A stretch of DNA of 5,421 nt from Armatimonadota bacterium (lineage in GTDB: Bacteria > Armatimonadota > Armatimonadia > Armatimonadales > Armatimonadaceae), in NCBI GenBank assembly GCA_014381035.1, contig JACMIS010000809.1:1-5421 (forward strand), written 5' to 3'. Shown here piece after piece: positions 1 to 5,326 of the stretch. The notes under the pieces are model-generated. The model made no database searches. It was not told the DNA's origin and saw only the letters and a list, made by a program, of their open reading frames with translations. Position 1 is the first letter of the stretch. Every line of letters begins with the position of its first letter. The position numbers were made by a program, and so were the translations under genes.

Positions 1-530
1 TAAATCAACTCGGCGGGCGAGAACGCGTGCAGTAACACGGTCGGAAACCGCTCGCGGATCGACGACAGCAACTCCTCGTAATACTCGATCTTGAGTTTGG
101 GGTTCAAACCGCCTTGCATCAGCAGTTCCACGCCGCCGACCTGTACCAACTCCTCGATCTTCTGGAAAATCGTGTCCTGATCGAGCGTGTAGCCGCCCTC
201 CTGCCCCGGCGTCCGGTAAAAATTGCAGAATGAGCAACGTACCCAGCAGACATTGGTATAGTTGACATTGCGCCCGATCACATACGTCACGCGGTCGGGA
301 TCGGTCTTCTCGCGCCGCACGTGATCGGCAAGCATCGCGAGGTCGTTCAGATTCGGGTGCTGAAACAGCCGCAAACCGTCCTCGGCAGACAGCCGGTCCC
401 CGGCGAAAACCTTATCGGCGATGTCGCTGATGTCGGATTCGGGTCCGCGCCGCGTCGCGTTCGCGGTCGGCAAGAAGGGAGCGTCCTCGGGTTTCGGTGC
501 GGCAAGCGCGATCTGGCGTCGGCTAATCAT
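1..530 (-). CDS. mqnC: Cyclic dehypoxanthinyl futalosine synthase (MqnC-type radical SAM enzyme), N-terminal half, cut by window edge
   Basis: The first 176 residues are present; the family is usually about 360-390 aa, so the C-terminal half lies off the left edge. MqnC cyclises dehypoxanthine futalosine by radical SAM chemistry in the futalosine route to menaquinone and acts in the cytoplasm. What is seen: the segment NVNYTNVC at residues 88-95, the 4Fe-4S ligands C95, C99 and C102 (CWVRCSFC, spacing CX3CX2C), then FYRTPG, GGYTL, LLMQGGLNPKLKIEYYEELL and LHAFSPAEL. These match MqnC rather than the related MqnE or CofH, as judged from remembered family motifs. The start chosen is the ATG at 528-530, with an AGAAAG ribosome-binding-like sequence 7 nt upstream. 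This gives about 30 residues before the conserved core, longer than I expect for MqnC. It has its own promoter and a palindromic operator upstream, divergent from the next gene. Confidence 0.88.
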   Translation of the reverse strand, partial: MISRRQIALAAPKPEDAPFLPTANATRRGPESDISDIADKVFAGDRLSAEDGLRLFQHPNLNDLAMLADHVRREKTDPDRVTYVIGRNVNYTNVCWVRCSFCNFYRTPGQEGGYTLDQDTIFQKIEELVQVGGVELLMQGGLNPKLKIEYYEELLSSIRERFPTVLLHAFSPAELI

Positions 531-543
531 AAGCGTTCTTTCT

Positions 544-556
544 AACGGTTCCCGTT
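544..556. repeat. Short inverted repeat in the mqnC leader
   Basis: The arms AACGG and CCGTT flank three bases, so the leader RNA could form a 5-bp hairpin just upstream of the AGAAAG ribosome-binding sequence of mqnC. It is short and may be incidental; no function is claimed. Confidence 0.3.
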
Positions 557-567
557 ATGGATTCAGT

Positions 568-585
568 TTGTGAACAAGTTCACAA
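568..585. promoter_or_regulatory. 18-bp palindromic operator, Rex-type (also fits CRP/FNR core)
   Basis: The site TTGTGAACAAGTTCACAA has two perfect 8-bp arms around a central AA. It fits the Rex consensus TTGTGAA-N4-TTCACAA at every defined base, and also the CRP-family core TGTGA-N6-TCACA. It lies about 5-22 bp downstream of the predicted mqnC start site, a place suited to repression and not to classical CRP activation near -41 or -61. Rex senses the NADH/NAD+ ratio and commonly controls respiratory genes, which would suit a menaquinone gene. The choice of Rex is inference; no regulator gene is in the window. Confidence 0.65.
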
Positions 586-596
586 TGTCTGTTTTC

Positions 597-625
597 AGTG
601 TATCGCCGGGTTTATAAGGTGTCAA
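597..625 (-). promoter_or_regulatory. Sigma70-type promoter of mqnC
   Basis: On the minus strand a perfect -35 box TTGACA (620-625) is followed by a 17-bp spacer and the -10 box TACACT (597-602, four of six matches to TATAAT). Transcription would start near 590, giving a leader of about 60 nt before the ATG at 528-530. It faces away from the moeB-like gene and drives mqnC. Confidence 0.75.
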
Positions 626-671
626 ATAACATGGCTATGGAACATCCCCGAAGCAGCGAGGGTATGATAAT
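613..671 (+). promoter_or_regulatory. Candidate -10 elements for the moeB-like gene
   Basis: Two plus-strand candidates are visible. TATAAG at 613-618 matches five of six -10 bases but lacks a good -35; it would start transcription near 625 and leave GAGGG (658-662) as a Shine-Dalgarno with a long 12-nt spacing to the ATG at 675. TATGAT at 663-668 ends six bases before the ATG, the geometry expected of a leaderless transcript; it also lacks a clear -35. The sequence does not decide between them. Confidence 0.35.
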
Positions 672-674
672 CCC

Positions 675-1826
675 ATGCCGCTAACCTCCACCGAAGTCGC
701 CCGCTACGCCCGCCATCTGACGCTCGCCGAAGTCGGTGTCACCGGGCAGGAGCGGTTGCGGAACGCGTCCGTGCTTTGTGTCGGAGCGGGCGGGTTAGGT
801 TCGCCTGCGCTACTGTATCTCGCGGCTGCAGGAGTCGGACGTATCGGGGTCGTGGACGGCGACGTGGTCTCGCTCTCCAACCTACAGCGACAGGTACTTT
901 ATACGACCGGCGAAGTCGGCACGTCGAAAACCGTCGCGGCGCGGTCCCGGTTGGCAGAGTTGAACCCCGATATCGCTATCGAAACGTATCCCGAACCGCT
1001 TTCCTCGGAAAACGCGCTCGATCTGTTTCGTGCCTACGATTTAGTGCTGGACGGTTCCGATAACTTCCCGACCCGCTACCTTGTTTCCGATGCGAGCGTT
1101 TTGACCGGCGTCCCCGTCGTCCATGGCGCGGTGAACCGTTTCGAGGGGCAGGTCACCGTGTTCGACACAAAGCAGGGAGGACCATGCTACCGCTGTTTGT
1201 TCCCCGTGCCGCCCGCGCCCGGCGAAGTCCCGAACTGTGCGGAAGCCGGGGTGCTCGGCGCGGTCGTCGGCGTGATCGGCACCCTGATGGCGACCGAAGC
1301 ATTGAAGCATCTTCTTGGCATCGGCGAACCGCTTACCGGAAAACTGCTGACGTTCGACGCGCTCTCGCTGTCGTCGCGTTCATGGAAAATCCGCCGAAGC
1401 CGCGCCTGTGTCGCGTGCGGCGATACGCGAACGCTCACCGAACTGATAGACTACGAGCAGTTTTGCGGCGCGATGTGCGACATCGCGCCCCTCGAAAGGA
1501 CAGTTAGTATGCGTGAAATTACCCCGGTAGAACTCAAAGCAAAAATGGATGCCGGTGAGAAGTTTATGTTGGTGGATGTTCGGGAGCCGTATGAGTATGA
1601 GATCGCGAAAATCCCCGGCTCGGTGCTGATCCCGCTCGGCGAGATAGACCGCCGCGCCGAAGAGTTACCCGACGACACCGAAATCATTCTGCAGTGCCGT
1701 AGCGGGGCACGATCCGCGCAAGCATTAGGCGTGTTGCAAGCGAAAGGTTTCACCAATCTGGCGAATCTAAAAGGTGGCGTTCTCGGCTGGTCGGACACGG
1801 TAGACCCGAACGTGCCAAAGTATTAG
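675..1826 (+). CDS. MoeB/ThiF-type sulfur-carrier adenylyltransferase fused to a rhodanese domain (MoeZ/MOCS3-like)
   Basis: This 383-aa protein should adenylate the C-terminal Gly-Gly of a small sulfur carrier (MoaD, ThiS or CysO type) and then help load sulfur, serving molybdopterin, thiamine or cysteine synthesis in the cytoplasm. Residues 1-265 form the E1-like domain: nucleotide-binding GAGGLGSP at 37-44, DGD at 61-63, NLQRQ at 69-73, DGSDN at 126-130, zinc-ligand pairs C171/C174 and C245/C248, and the conserved Cys C188 in NCAEAG. YEQFCG at 260-265 is the usual end of MoeB. A short linker leads to the rhodanese domain at about 279-383, with DVREPYEYE (301-309) and active-site C341 in the loop CRSGAR. 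The architecture equals that of actinobacterial MoeZ and eukaryotic MOCS3. No carrier gene lies nearby, so the exact partner cannot be named. The ATG at 675 starts a normal MoeB N-terminus. The rhodanese part has its own internal ribosome-binding site and looks less GC-rich than the first part. Confidence 0.92.
   Translation: MPLTSTEVARYARHLTLAEVGVTGQERLRNASVLCVGAGGLGSPALLYLAAAGVGRIGVVDGDVVSLSNLQRQVLYTTGEVGTSKTVAARSRLAELNPDIAIETYPEPLSSENALDLFRAYDLVLDGSDNFPTRYLVSDASVLTGVPVVHGAVNRFEGQVTVFDTKQGGPCYRCLFPVPPAPGEVPNCAEAGVLGAVVGVIGTLMATEALKHLLGIGEPLTGKLLTFDALSLSSRSWKIRRSRACVACGDTRTLTELIDYEQFCGAMCDIAPLERTVSMREITPVELKAKMDAGEKFMLVDVREPYEYEIAKIPGSVLIPLGEIDRRAEELPDDTEIILQCRSGARSAQALGVLQAKGFTNLANLKGGVLGWSDTVDPNVPKY
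1494..1511 (+). promoter_or_regulatory. Internal ribosome-binding site and ATG at the rhodanese domain boundary
   Basis: GAAAGGA at 1494-1500 stands 8 nt before an in-frame ATG (1509-1511), codon 279 of the fusion, exactly at the start of the rhodanese domain (MREITPVELKAKM). The spacing and match are better than those at the gene's own first ATG. If used, it would produce a separate 105-aa rhodanese in addition to the full protein. This is inferred from sequence only. Confidence 0.5.
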
Positions 1827-1846
1827 ATCGCAGGAACTTCGAATAA

Positions 1847-1885
1847 AAAATCACCGGATAGGCAAAATGCTTATCCGGTGATTTT
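1847..1885. terminator. Bidirectional intrinsic terminator between moeB-like gene and tRNA-Arg
   Basis: A 17-bp stem (1847-1863 with 1869-1885, one G-T wobble, core TCACCGGATA) closes a 5-nt AAAAT loop. The plus strand ends the stem in TTTT and the minus strand ends it in a run of six T with one A further on, so it can stop transcription from both sides. It lies 20 bp after the moeB-like stop codon and 5 bp beyond the 3' end of the convergent tRNA gene. Confidence 0.88.
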
Positions 1886-1890
1886 CTCGA

Positions 1891-1963
1891 TGCATCCAGA
1901 GAGACTCGAACCCCCGACCTTTTGGACCGCAACCAAATGCTCTATCCACTGAGCTATGGATGC
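1891..1963 (-). tRNA. tRNA-Arg, anticodon GCG
   Basis: The 73-nt minus-strand sequence folds into a full cloverleaf: acceptor GCATCCA/TGGATGC, D-stem GCTC/GAGC, anticodon stem TTTGG/CCAAA around the 7-nt loop TTGCGGT, a 5-nt variable region, and T-stem GGGGG/CTCTC (two G-T pairs) with loop TTCGAGT. The anticodon GCG (1928-1930) reads the arginine codon CGC and, by wobble, CGU. Arginine identity is supported by A20 in the D-loop, C35 and A73. CCA is not encoded. Most bacteria read CGY with an ACG anticodon edited to inosine, so GCG is uncommon. It is followed by the shared terminator and preceded by a promoter at 2018-2046. Confidence 0.95.
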
Positions 1964-2017
1964 CTATTGCGCCCTTTCTTACGAAAGAACAACGCTGGAA
2001 ACGTCGAACGCAGGAGT

Positions 2018-2046
2018 GTTTTACCATGCCACAGCGCGAGTGTCAA
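2018..2046 (-). promoter_or_regulatory. Sigma70-type promoter of the tRNA-Arg gene
   Basis: On the minus strand a perfect -35 TTGACA (2041-2046), a 17-bp spacer and the -10 TAAAAC (2018-2023) preceded by TGG (an extended -10) are visible. Transcription would begin near 2011, leaving a leader of about 48 nt for RNase P to remove. That leader contains a small hairpin, CTTTC/GAAAG closed by a GTAA tetraloop (1974-1987). Confidence 0.72.
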
Positions 2047-2192
2047 GAAAGCCGCGGCACCGCAGGTGGCACGATCCGGGAGAATCAGGCGATACACGTT
2101 TCGCCGACCTGGTCTCGCCCGGACACGACAGAAAAGTGAACCAAATAACACAAAGTGCAGGAACGCGAACCGGGCGAGGCGAATTAAAACCT

Positions 2193-3185
2193 ATGACTAT
2201 TCGCGCAACCGCGCCGGGACGCACCGGCGTTATTGGAAACCCGACCGATATGTACGGCGGTTCCGTACTCTCCTGCACCACGGCGGAACGCGCCGTGTGC
2301 GAACTGTCGGACGCCGAAGTGCTTGCCTTATCCGCCGGTTATGAAGACACTACGATCCGTACTAAAGAAGATCTCACCGCGGGCGGGGACATCTTCGATC
2401 TTTCCCGCGCCGTGCTGCGCGGCATGAATATCTCGCCGGATACGCACCGTTTCCATTTGCGCACCGAGACCGATATTCCGATGCAAGCCGGGCTTGCCGG
2501 ATCGACCGCACTTGTCGCCGCGATCTACGGTGCCGTTTCCGCGTTTCTGGGGAGAAGAGAAGCACCACATGAGGTCGCCGAAGCGATCCGTCGGATCGAA
2601 TACGAGCAAATGGGCGTGATCTGCGGCTTCCAGGATCAGTACATGACCGTGTTTGGCGGGCTGAACTTCATGGATTTTCGCGGCAAAGGGTCGCACCTCG
2701 CGCCGGACGCGCAACCGTATGCGACTGTGGAACCCTTAGCGGATATTATCGCCGCACCGCTTCCGTTTCTGCTCGCCAACACCGGTGTCAAGCATCACTC
2801 CGGGACCGCGCACAAGCCGGTACGGCAGCGATGGATGGACGGCGATACGGTGGTGATCGATGCCTATGCGCGTCTCGCGGGGTTGGCACGTTCAACGAAA
2901 GCGTCTCTCTGGCGTGGCGACTGGCAAGCGGTCGCTGATGCGATGAACGAAAACCTCCACATCCAGCAAGGCTTCGGCGCGTCTGGCGAGGCGTGTGACC
3001 GCCTCGCGGAAGTCGCGATGACAAATGGCGCGATAGGGGCGAAATTAGCGGGCGCAGGACACGGCGGCACCGTCCTCGTCCTCACGCATGAACCGGAGCG
3101 CACCGCGCAAGCCCTCACCGACGCCGGAGCGGCGCGGATCCTGCACCCGAAACCGTCACCGGGCTTGACCGTGACCGTAGATTGA
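2193..3185 (+). CDS. GHMP-family sugar kinase (HddA/glucuronokinase-like)
   Basis: A 330-aa cytoplasmic kinase expected to transfer the ATP gamma-phosphate to a sugar, probably at the anomeric carbon. GHMP motif 1 is seen as PGRTGVIGNPTD (8-19), motif 2 as PMQAGLAGSTA (96-106, the ATP phosphate loop) and motif 3 as KLAGAGHGGTVLVL near 284-297. The segment CGFQDQY-VFGGLNFMDF (144-162) carries the likely catalytic aspartate D148 and recalls HddA (heptose-7-phosphate kinase) and plant glucuronokinase. The NP-TD form of motif 1 points to the glucuronokinase-like side. Substrate is therefore uncertain among heptose phosphate, glucuronate or another sugar. The open frame runs upstream into the tRNA gene, but conserved sequence begins at the ATG at 2193, taken as the start; only GAGG, 13 nt upstream, resembles a ribosome-binding site. 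No sugar-nucleotide or LPS genes are adjacent. Confidence 0.85.
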   Translation: MTIRATAPGRTGVIGNPTDMYGGSVLSCTTAERAVCELSDAEVLALSAGYEDTTIRTKEDLTAGGDIFDLSRAVLRGMNISPDTHRFHLRTETDIPMQAGLAGSTALVAAIYGAVSAFLGRREAPHEVAEAIRRIEYEQMGVICGFQDQYMTVFGGLNFMDFRGKGSHLAPDAQPYATVEPLADIIAAPLPFLLANTGVKHHSGTAHKPVRQRWMDGDTVVIDAYARLAGLARSTKASLWRGDWQAVADAMNENLHIQQGFGASGEACDRLAEVAMTNGAIGAKLAGAGHGGTVLVLTHEPERTAQALTDAGAARILHPKPSPGLTVTVD

Positions 3186-3189
3186 CACG

Positions 3190-3221
3190 AGTCCGGGGAT
3201 ACCATGAAGGTGCCCTGGACT
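3190..3221. terminator. Hairpin between convergent GHMP kinase and SIMPL genes, possible terminator
   Basis: AGTCCGGGG (3190-3198) pairs with CCCTGGACT (3213-3221) in a 9-bp stem with one G-T wobble. Three more pairs (ACC/GGT) form above a small internal loop, closing on ATGAA. It fills most of the 42-bp gap between the two convergent stop codons. Neither strand has a T-run after the stem, so it may be a weak or Rho-assisted stop, or only an RNA 3'-end stabiliser. Confidence 0.45.
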
Positions 3222-3227
3222 TGCGGG

Positions 3228-4004
3228 TCAGTCTCCAATCCCGTAGACGAATCGTGCCGATATGGTGGCGGTGATTTTCATCTCGCCCGCCTGTACGGGC
3301 GTATTCGCGACCGCACCATCCGTCATCGCCATGCGTGCCATCGGCATCGGTGGAGGGTTGCCGTCCGCGTTCCCTTCGGTCAATTCCATCAGGCGAAGCG
3401 GGCGTATCTTGCGTATCTCGTCGTTAATGGGTATCACTTTCCACATCAGTGTCGCTTTGCGGGTGGCGTCCGCGACCGCTTTCGCGAGGGCTTCGTCCCG
3501 CGCCTTTTGCGGGTCGGACAACTCAAACGAGATCCCGCCCGCGATATTCGCCCCGGCTTTCAAAGCGGCATCGAGTATTTTTCCGGCGTCGCCCATTTTC
3601 CGTACCGTGATACGCACCGAGTTACTCACCTGATAATCCGTTAGCACCACCGGTTGCTTCGCGTAGTCGAACTGCGGGAAGATACTATAGTCGGTGGTTT
3701 GAATATCTTTTTCCGCGACGCCCAACGCTTTGACCGCTTTGAGGACGGCGTCCGTTTTCTGTGCGTTTTCGCTCGCGGCTTGTGCGGAATCCTTGCCGCG
3801 TGTCTGCACACCGACCGTGATTCGGGCTATGTCCGGTGTTACCGTGACTTCGCCGGTGCCGGAAACATGGATGGTCGGTAGCGTTGCGGCTGTGATAGCA
3901 GGCTTCGCCTCTTGCGCGGCAAACGCAGGGATAGTCGCTCCCAGAATCGAGAAAGTTAAAGCGGCGATGACGAATTTGCCGGTAACGTTGCGTTGTGTTT
4001 TCAT
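3228..4004 (-). CDS. Secreted SIMPL-domain (DUF541, YggE-like) protein
   Basis: A 258-aa protein of the SIMPL/DUF541 family. E. coli YggE of this family lowers oxidative stress; the molecular activity is not established. A signal peptide is clear: basic start (K2, R5, K10), hydrophobic stretch FVIAALTFSILGATI (11-25), and likely cleavage after AFA at residue 29, so it acts outside the cytoplasm. The domain spans about 43-253 with the hallmark GTGEVTVTPDIARITVGV (49-66), a helix with AASENAQKTDAVLKAVKALGV (76-96), DIQTTDYSIFPQ (100-111) and YQVSNSVRITVR (124-135). Around 187-200 the usual A-K-x-x-G-V-x-L-G-K type segment is replaced by MWKVIPINDEIRKI, although the frame stays open. The ATG at 4002-4004 has only a weak GGAA ribosome-binding sequence. 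It is probably a single gene, convergent with the kinase. Confidence 0.9.
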   Translation of the reverse strand: MKTQRNVTGKFVIAALTFSILGATIPAFAAQEAKPAITAATLPTIHVSGTGEVTVTPDIARITVGVQTRGKDSAQAASENAQKTDAVLKAVKALGVAEKDIQTTDYSIFPQFDYAKQPVVLTDYQVSNSVRITVRKMGDAGKILDAALKAGANIAGGISFELSDPQKARDEALAKAVADATRKATLMWKVIPINDEIRKIRPLRLMELTEGNADGNPPPMPMARMAMTDGAVANTPVQAGEMKITATISARFVYGIGD

Positions 4005-4048
4005 AATTTTTCCATAAAGTCGGAGAAGCCGTTGCGATCCCCGACCAG

Positions 4049-4077
4049 AGTAACGCTAGCATTCGGTGCGCTGTGAC
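4049..4077 (-). promoter_or_regulatory. Weak candidate promoter of the SIMPL gene
   Basis: On the minus strand GTCACA (4072-4077, four of six -35 matches) and GTTACT (4049-4054, three of six -10 matches) are 17 bp apart. They would give a start near 4042 and a leader of about 38 nt. The spacing is right but the boxes are poor, so this is only the best candidate in a short intergenic stretch. Confidence 0.28.
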
Positions 4078-4124
4078 GGTTTGATGGATGCGAAAACGCC
4101 ACGATCCGATACGACATTGCACTT

Positions 4125-4161
4125 AAAAAAAGAAACCCCCGGCAAGGTTGCCGGAGGTTTC
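4125..4161 (-). terminator. Intrinsic terminator downstream of the aldo/keto reductase gene
   Basis: GAAACCCCCGGCA (4132-4144) pairs with TGCCGGAGGTTTC (4149-4161) in a 13-bp stem with one C-A mismatch and a 4-nt loop. On the minus strand it is followed at once by seven T (4125-4131), a classic Rho-independent signal. It lies about 95 bp beyond the reductase stop codon and protects the SIMPL promoter region from read-through. Confidence 0.88.
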
Positions 4162-4176
4162 ACGTATCCCATACGT
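4162..4176. repeat. Perfect short inverted repeat ACGTAT-CCC-ATACGT
   Basis: Two 6-bp arms around CCC directly abut the terminator hairpin, in the 3' UTR of the reductase transcript. It could be a second small hairpin or a protein-binding site; nothing in the sequence settles which. Confidence 0.4.
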
Positions 4177-4225
4177 AAACGATTAAGAAATCACCCTATG
4201 CTATTCAACATCTTTAGGGTAACCG

Positions 4226-4235
4226 CCTCCTTTTT
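4226..4235 (-). promoter_or_regulatory. Orphan Shine-Dalgarno-like sequence in the reductase 3' UTR
   Basis: AAAAAGGAGG on the minus strand is the strongest ribosome-binding sequence in the window, yet no start codon stands at 5-10 nt. The next ATG (4209-4211) is 14 nt away and opens only a six-codon frame (MLNSIG, then stop). It lies in an AT-rich stretch (4231-4259) just after the reductase stop codon. It may be a remnant of a lost small gene, or chance. Confidence 0.35.
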
Positions 4236-4256
4236 CAAAATTTATTTTTTGATTTT

Positions 4257-5126
4257 TTAAGCGGCTAATTTTGTCAGAGAATCGAACTCGTCTTCCGTCA
4301 ACTCGATTTCCGATGCGCGAGTGTTTTCTTCGAGGTGTGCGACCGAGGAGGTACCCGGAATCGGTAGCATCACCGGGGAGCGTTTCAACAGCCAGGCGAG
4401 GGCGAGTTGCGCGACGGAAGCGTTATTATGATGCTTCGAGGCTTCGTCCAAAGGTCCACCGGGGCGGGCGAGTTTACCGGCGTCTACCGGGAACCAGGGG
4501 ATGAACCCGATATTGTTCTGCTCGCAGTGGTCGAGCACATCCTCGGCTTTGCGGTTGGCGAGGTTGTACAGGTTCTGCACGGACGCAATCGGAATGATCG
4601 CACTCGCCTTCTTGATTTCCTCGACCGACACCTCCGACAACCCGAAATGGCGGATCTTGCCTTCCTGTTGCATATCCTTCAAAACACCTAACTGCTCTTC
4701 CAATGCCACCTTGGTGTCAATGCGGTGGAGTTGGTACAGGTCGATCCGCTCGATGCGCAGTCGTCGCAGACTCATTTCCACACACTGGCGCAGATATTCG
4801 GGTCGCCCGACGGGGAGCCACTGGTCCGGTCCCTGTCGCGTCAAGCCACCCTTCGTCGCAATGACAACGTCTGGTTCATACGGGGACAGGGTTTCGCCGA
4901 TCAATCGCTCCGAAACCTCGGGACCGTAGGAGTCCGCCGTATCAATGAAGTTAATGCCCATCTCGACGGCGCGGCGAAGAACGCGCCCGGCTTCTTCCGG
5001 GTTTGCCGGTTCGCCCCAAATGCCTTTGCCGGTAATACGCATCGCGCCGAAGCCCATCCGGTTTACGGTCATATCGCCGCCGATGGTAAACGTCCCGGAC
5101 GCCGCCGCAATTGTTGTTTCGCTCAT
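4257..5126 (-). CDS. Aldo/keto reductase, PdxI (YdbC)-like
   Basis: A 289-aa NADPH-dependent reductase of the aldo/keto reductase superfamily, cytoplasmic, a (beta/alpha)8 barrel. The catalytic tetrad is complete: D62 and Y67 in FIDTADSYG, K92 in ATKGG, H134 in QLHRID. The C-terminal cofactor segment is LPIPGTSSVAHLEENT. The N-terminal region (VNRMGFGAMRITGKGIWGEP, 21-40) closely recalls E. coli PdxI/YdbC (pyridoxal reductase, 286 aa), and length agrees. Pyridoxal reduction is thus the best guess, but other small carbonyl substrates are possible. The start at 5124-5126 is supported by GAAAGG (5136-5141) 9 nt upstream. It has its own promoter and terminator and looks monocistronic. Confidence 0.92.
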   Translation of the reverse strand: MSETTIAAASGTFTIGGDMTVNRMGFGAMRITGKGIWGEPANPEEAGRVLRRAVEMGINFIDTADSYGPEVSERLIGETLSPYEPDVVIATKGGLTRQGPDQWLPVGRPEYLRQCVEMSLRRLRIERIDLYQLHRIDTKVALEEQLGVLKDMQQEGKIRHFGLSEVSVEEIKKASAIIPIASVQNLYNLANRKAEDVLDHCEQNNIGFIPWFPVDAGKLARPGGPLDEASKHHNNASVAQLALAWLLKRSPVMLPIPGTSSVAHLEENTRASEIELTEDEFDSLTKLAA

Positions 5127-5135
5127 AGTAAAAAA

Positions 5136-5152
5136 CCTTTCGGCATACTATA
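5136..5152 (-). promoter_or_regulatory. -10 element and ribosome-binding site of the aldo/keto reductase gene
   Basis: TATAGT (5147-5152, five of six -10 bases) would start transcription near 5140, just upstream of the Shine-Dalgarno GAAAGG (5136-5141) and the ATG at 5124-5126, so the leader is very short. No convincing -35 box is seen 16-18 bp further upstream. Confidence 0.45.
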
Positions 5153-5176
5153 CCCGCGAACAACGGCTGTTTTTGT

Positions 5177-5209
5177 TTCGACCACGAAGGGCACAAAGCC
5201 CAAGAAGGA
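5177..5209. repeat. Left arm of a 33-bp inverted-repeat pair
   Basis: The arm begins TTCGACCACGAAGGGCACAA and is the reverse complement of 5327-5359 at 31 of 33 positions, with the outer 22 bp (5177-5198) identical. It starts about 25 bp upstream of the -10 of the reductase gene. Sequences of the type CCACGAAGGGCACAAAG are, to my memory, scattered in noncoding DNA of many environmental bacterial genomes; this is not verified here. Confidence 0.85.
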
Positions 5210-5274
5210 GACAGAAATTTTTGAAGTTTGTGGCTCCACTCGATGGCGGGTCGGATCTCCTATATCGCCGAGTT

Positions 5275-5302
5275 GCGAAAGTCTCCCGAGGGAGACTTTC
5301 GC
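5275..5302. repeat. 12-bp perfect hairpin inside the inverted-repeat element
   Basis: GCGAAAGTCTCC pairs perfectly with GGAGACTTTCGC around the 4-nt loop CGAG. It sits between the arms of the larger inverted repeat, about 20 bp off its centre. On the plus strand it is followed by TTCTTATCCTT, which is pyrimidine-rich but not a proper T-run, so it is listed as structure and not as a terminator. Confidence 0.8.
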
Positions 5303-5326
5303 TTCTTATCCTTGAAACCCGCGGTG

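Noticed and set aside
321..545. Plus-strand 74-codon frame opposite mqnC
   Set aside because: Antisense shadow of the radical SAM coding sequence with no ribosome-binding site or recognisable domain.
568..585. CRP activator site for the mqnC promoter
   Set aside because: The core matches, but it lies downstream of the -10 box, not at -41 or -61, so activation by a classical CRP mechanism from this site is unlikely for mqnC.
1956..2192. Upstream extension of the GHMP kinase frame by 79 codons
   Set aside because: The open frame begins inside the tRNA-Arg gene and has no family similarity before the ATG at 2193.
3390..3450. Frameshift in the SIMPL gene
   Set aside because: The frame is open on both sides with typical sequence, and the alternative frames contain stops immediately; treated as divergence instead.
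5275..5302. Intrinsic terminator
   Set aside because: The stem is strong, but no T-run follows on either strand and no gene ends nearby in the right direction.
4725..5315. Long plus-strand open frame opposite the aldo/keto reductase and into the repeat region
   Set aside because: It is the antisense of a well-supported gene, and its tail simply translates the inverted repeat (lysine/threonine-rich); no family features or start signals.
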